This document shows, piece by piece, positions 14,691-17,027 of a DNA stretch of 17,027 nucleotides. Position numbers and translations under genes: made by a program. The notes under the pieces were generated by a model. The model searched no databases. It was not told where the DNA came from and saw only the letters and a program-made list of their open reading frames with translations. The DNA comes from Chrysiogenia bacterium (GTDB taxonomy: Bacteria > JAGRBM01), in the NCBI GenBank assembly GCA_020434085.1, contig JAGRBM010000391.1, forward strand, positions 1 through 17,027, read 5' to 3'. Every line of letters starts with the position of its first letter. Positions within the stretch are counted from its first letter, which is position 1.

Positions 14691-15365
14691 ATGGGTGAAA
14701 TGATCAGTTACAAGCGGCCCGACGGCAAGCAGGCCAACGGATATCTGGCCAATCCGGCCGCGGGCCAGAGCGCCCCGGGCATCGTGGTGATCCAGGAATG
14801 GTGGGGCCTGACCGACCAGATCAAGGGCGTGTGCGACCGCTACGCCGCCGCGGGCTACCGCGCGCTCGCCGTGGATCTCTACGACGGCACTGTCACCAAG
14901 GACCCCGACGAAGCGGGCAAGCTGATGAACTCGACGAACTTCATCGAGGCCGCCGAGCAGTACGTGGGCGGCGCGGTGGATCACCTCAAGGCCACGGGTT
15001 CCTCCAAGGTCGCCGTCACCGGTTTCTGCATGGGCGGTGCCGTCACCGTCATCAGCGCGGTGAAGGTCCCCCAGGCCGACGCCGCCGCATGCTTCTACGG
15101 CATCCCGCCCGCCAGCGTCGCCGATCCCAAGGACATCAAGATTCCCTTCATCGGCCACTTCGCCGATCACGACGAGTTCTTCAGCGCCGACATGACGAAC
15201 GCGCTCGAGGAGGGCCTCAAGGCCGGCGGCGCGAAGTCGGCCGTCTACCGCTACGACGCCCAGCACGCCTTCGCCAACGAGCAGCGCCCCGAGGTCTACA
15301 ACGAGGCCGCCGCCAAGCAGGCCTGGGAGCGGACGATCAGCTTCCTCAAGGACAACATCGGCTGA
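14691..15365 (+). CDS. Dienelactone hydrolase-family protein (downstream paralogue)
   Basis: This 224-residue cytoplasmic alpha/beta-hydrolase is closer to canonical dienelactone hydrolase than the gene at 13124. IVVIQEWWGL (31-40) holds the activating Glu36 equivalent (Glu35). GFCMGG (111-116) carries the nucleophile Cys113. HDEFF (160-164) offers Asp161, and DAQHAFANE (189-197) carries His192. The Glu-Trp-Trp-Gly-Leu motif is conserved in true family members. Its own promoter and ribosome-binding site suggest it is transcribed alone and ended by the terminator at 15390-15409. Substrate unknown; likely a detoxifying or housekeeping lactone/ester hydrolase. Confidence 0.94.
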   Translation: MGEMISYKRPDGKQANGYLANPAAGQSAPGIVVIQEWWGLTDQIKGVCDRYAAAGYRALAVDLYDGTVTKDPDEAGKLMNSTNFIEAAEQYVGGAVDHLKATGSSKVAVTGFCMGGAVTVISAVKVPQADAAACFYGIPPASVADPKDIKIPFIGHFADHDEFFSADMTNALEEGLKAGGAKSAVYRYDAQHAFANEQRPEVYNEAAAKQAWERTISFLKDNIG

Positions 15366-15389
15366 GCATCCTGCTCAACCCACAAAAAA

Positions 15390-15409
15390 CGCCGCCCCTT
15401 CGGGCGGCG
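15390..15409. terminator. Bidirectional intrinsic terminator between two convergent genes
   Basis: CGCCGCCC and GGGCGGCG form an 8-bp stem around a CTTC loop. A run of A at 15384-15389 and a T-rich run from 15410 to 15420 flank it, so it can end transcription from both the hydrolase gene (plus) and the reductase gene (minus). Confidence 0.92.
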
Positions 15410-15437
15410 TTTTCTTTTTTGAGTCATTGCCTGCGAA

Positions 15438-16109
15438 CTAGAAGTTCTGGAAGACCTTGTCCTTCGAAACGCCCGCGCCTTCGAGCGCCTCGGTCACGCC
15501 GGCGACCATGTCCTTCATGCCGCAGACAAAGGCGACGGCTTCCCCAAGGATCGGCGGATCGGCCTTGAATGCGTCCTGCACGTGGCCTTTGGGGCCCTTC
15601 CAGTCGTCGCCGGCCTGTGAGCAGACGCGGATGACTTCCGTGCCCTTCTGCCAGGCGGCCAGTTCATCGGTGAAGGCGAAGTCCTCTGCTTTTTGCTGGC
15701 CGTAGTAGACGATGACCTTGCCGAAATCGGCGCGATTGGCCAGCACGTGCTGGATGACCGAGCGGATGGGCGCAATGCCCGAGCCCACGGCGAAAAGCAG
15801 CAGGTCCTTGCCCTTGGCCTCGGCCAGGGGGTAGCCCTTGCCCGCCGGCGGCTTGGTCTGGAGGATGTCCCCGTCGCCCTTGCCCGCCAGGGCATCGGCA
15901 ACCTCGTTGCCGCGCTTGACCAATAGTTCAAAGTTTTCGGTGCCGGGCGCATTGCAGAGCGCGAAGTAGCTCTTGAGCTCCCCGCCGGGCGAGAGCTCGA
16001 GATATTGGCCCGGAATCGTGTGTGCCTGTTTCATTTCGCCCGCTTCGAGAATGAGCCGGCGAAGCTGCGCAGTCTCGTCCCACGCCTTGAGAATCCTGAT
16101 CTCCTGCAT
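15438..16109 (-). CDS. FAD/NAD(P)-binding oxidoreductase (ferredoxin reductase-like fold)
   Basis: This 223-residue protein starts at ATG 16107-16109, with GGGGA just upstream; a longer in-frame start would extend beyond the predicted promoter. Residues 1-95 form the flavin-binding barrel (PGQYLEL 33-39). The NAD(P) domain has AVGSGIAPIRS (107-117), VYYGQQ (134-139) and VCGMKDM (195-201), and it ends QNF with a terminal aromatic. The usual RxYS flavin motif is replaced by KSYFALCN (46-53). By memory the overall pattern, including the Asn-Phe ending, resembles the plant plastid pKIWI502/At1g15140 oxidoreductases. It has no ferredoxin or iron-sulfur domain, so its electron partner is separate. 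It diverges from the peroxiredoxin at 16300, a possible partner. Confidence 0.88.
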   Translation of the reverse strand: MQEIRILKAWDETAQLRRLILEAGEMKQAHTIPGQYLELSPGGELKSYFALCNAPGTENFELLVKRGNEVADALAGKGDGDILQTKPPAGKGYPLAEAKGKDLLLFAVGSGIAPIRSVIQHVLANRADFGKVIVYYGQQKAEDFAFTDELAAWQKGTEVIRVCSQAGDDWKGPKGHVQDAFKADPPILGEAVAFVCGMKDMVAGVTEALEGAGVSKDKVFQNF

Positions 16110-16142
16110 GATTTCCCCACTTTGCTTGGATGTCGTCGCATT

Positions 16143-16172
16143 CTTATAGAGCCCCCCGCCCGGAGGGGTCAA
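16143..16172 (-). promoter_or_regulatory. Promoter for the FAD/NAD(P) oxidoreductase
   Basis: On the minus strand TTGACC (16167-16172) precedes TATAAG (16143-16148) by 18 bp. Both are close to sigma-70 consensus. The predicted start is near 16136, giving a leader of about 27 nt before the ATG at 16109. Confidence 0.65.
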
Positions 16173-16221
16173 AAGGCTGTCCCTTTGCATTCACTTTCAA
16201 CGCCGCTCACTTGGGAGCGCC

Positions 16222-16250
16222 TTGATTGGAGCGCACGAGCCGAATATACC
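16222..16250 (+). promoter_or_regulatory. Promoter for the peroxiredoxin
   Basis: TTGATT (16222-16227) and TATACC (16245-16250) are separated by 17 bp, predicting a start near 16257. This rules out the longer in-frame start whose first codon would be the TTG of this -35. Confidence 0.65.
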
Positions 16251-16299
16251 TTTCTCACATTCCACCCGATTTCTCCCAAGCACTGGAGGGCATATCCAA

Positions 16300-16959
16300 A
16301 TGAGCGAAGAAACCGAAACCAACCAACCGCCGCGCCTCGAACTCAACGGCCCGGCCCCCGACTTCACCGCCAACACCACCCACGGACAGCTCACGCTCTC
16401 CAAGTGGGCCGCGGGCGACTGGGTGATCCTGTTCTCCCACCCGGCCGACTTCACGCCGGTCTGCACCACTGAGTTCATGGCCTTTGCCGAGCGCGCCGAG
16501 TCCTTCAAAAAGAAGGGCGCGAAGCTGCTGGGTAACTCCATCGACTCCATCCACAGCCACATTGCCTGGGTTCGCAACATCAAGCAGAACTTCGGCGTGG
16601 ACATCCCGTTCCCGATCATCGCAGACCTGGACCAGAAGGTCGCCCAGCTCTACAACATGGTCCACGAGGCCAGTTCCGCCACGGCGGCCGTGCGCTGCGT
16701 GTTTTTCATCGACCCGAAGATGCGCGTGCGCGCGATGATCTACTACCCGCTCAACGTGGGCCGCAACTTCGACGAGATCGAGCGCGTCATGGACGCCTTC
16801 AACACCGTGGACAAGCACGGCGTGGCCTGCCCGGCCGATTGGCGTCCGGGCGACGACGTGATCGTGCCGCCGCCGGGAACAACCGAGGATGCCGAAAAGC
16901 GCGTCAACGACAAGAGCCTCAAGGTGACCGACTGGTATTTCTCCAAGAAATCCCTGTAA
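16300..16959 (+). CDS. Prx6-type peroxiredoxin
   Basis: This 219-residue cytoplasmic thiol peroxidase starts at ATG 16300-16302 with GGAGGG 9 nt upstream. The active site SHPADFTPVCTTE (46-58) has the Thr52-Cys55 pair, and PVCTTE marks the Prx6 (1-Cys-like) group. Arg132 in AAVRC completes the site. Cys55 reduces H2O2 or organic hydroperoxides and becomes a sulfenic acid. Additional cysteines at 133 and 177 (HGVACPADWRPGDD) could act as resolving residues, so 1-Cys chemistry should not be assumed. The C-terminal extension and length match Prx6 members. It is transcribed from its own promoter and is divergent from a FAD/NAD(P) reductase. The physiological reductant is not evident. Confidence 0.95.
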   Translation: MSEETETNQPPRLELNGPAPDFTANTTHGQLTLSKWAAGDWVILFSHPADFTPVCTTEFMAFAERAESFKKKGAKLLGNSIDSIHSHIAWVRNIKQNFGVDIPFPIIADLDQKVAQLYNMVHEASSATAAVRCVFFIDPKMRVRAMIYYPLNVGRNFDEIERVMDAFNTVDKHGVACPADWRPGDDVIVPPPGTTEDAEKRVNDKSLKVTDWYFSKKSL

Positions 16960-16978
16960 TTTTGCGTTTGTTACCAGC

Positions 16979-17006
16979 AAAAGCCCCTGCCCCGGCGGGG
17001 GCTTTT
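16979..17006 (+). terminator. Intrinsic terminator after the peroxiredoxin gene
   Basis: AAAAGCCCC and GGGGCTTTT pair around a GC-rich loop, and the stem runs into TTTTCTTTT. It lies about 20 nt after the stop codon. The A-rich 5' arm suggests it can also work for a gene entering from the right edge. Confidence 0.88.
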
Positions 17007-17027
17007 CTTTTGATGCCCCGAAGCTCC

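Noticed and set aside
1-17027. A single new multi-gene defence or biosynthetic system
   Set aside because: No nuclease, toxin, transposase, phage or synthase gene is present; the genes are common families in several short, separately oriented transcription units.

Overview
This is a GC-rich, gene-dense window of what looks like an ordinary chromosomal region from a Gram-negative bacterium. A lipoprotein-like signal peptide, c-type haem motifs, type IV pilus retraction ATPases and a proton-translocating transhydrogenase support that. The gene mix (twin PilT-type ATPases, split PntA, a sugar dehydrogenase-like/dihaem fusion) suggests a deltaproteobacterium-like or similar deep proteobacterial lineage, but no phylogenetic marker gene is present, so this is an inference. 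I see 18 protein genes, one cut by the left edge, and no rRNA, tRNA, CRISPR array, insertion sequence or phage gene.

Layout. 1-910 (-): radical SAM protein of the PA0069 type, 3' end missing. 911-1117: divergent intergenic region with a striking 34-bp alternating purine-pyrimidine repeat. 1118-2927 (+): a dicarboxylate/amino acid:cation symporter with an unusual charged loop, then a gamma-glutamylcyclotransferase-fold protein. 2929-3315 (-): a small TfoX-N-like protein. 3413-6824 (+): a large secreted PQQ-type sugar dehydrogenase/dihaem cytochrome fusion, then an Old Yellow Enzyme. 6982-9225 (+): two tandem PilT-family ATPases, the first with a substituted His box. 9286-12160 (-): a three-gene nicotinamide nucleotide transhydrogenase operon (alpha1, alpha2, beta). 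12312-14206 (+): a sterol desaturase/fatty acid hydroxylase family membrane protein overlapping a dienelactone hydrolase-family gene, then a pterin-4a-carbinolamine dehydratase. 14210-14539 (-): a single-domain rhodanese. 14691-15365 (+): a second dienelactone hydrolase-family gene. 15438-16109 (-) and 16300-16959 (+): a FAD/NAD(P) oxidoreductase and a Prx6-type peroxiredoxin, divergently transcribed from well-formed promoters.

Much of the window concerns redox chemistry: NADPH supply (Pnt), NAD(P)H-using flavoenzymes (Old Yellow Enzyme, FAD/NAD(P) reductase), peroxide removal (Prx6), a persulfide-handling rhodanese and small hydrolases. They sit in several separate transcription units, so this is a loose neighbourhood and not one operon. 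Transcription units are closed by clear bidirectional terminators at about 9241-9261 and 15390-15409 and by a terminator at the right end.

I did not find a clear new defence, mobile or biosynthetic system. The observations most worth checking are the PilT-like ATPase with Asn in place of the His-box His beside a canonical paralogue, the palindromic Z-DNA-prone repeat at 988-1021, the dehydrogenase/dihaem fusion, the symporter loop insertion, the divergent reductase/peroxiredoxin pair, and promoters that appear to give leaderless mRNAs.
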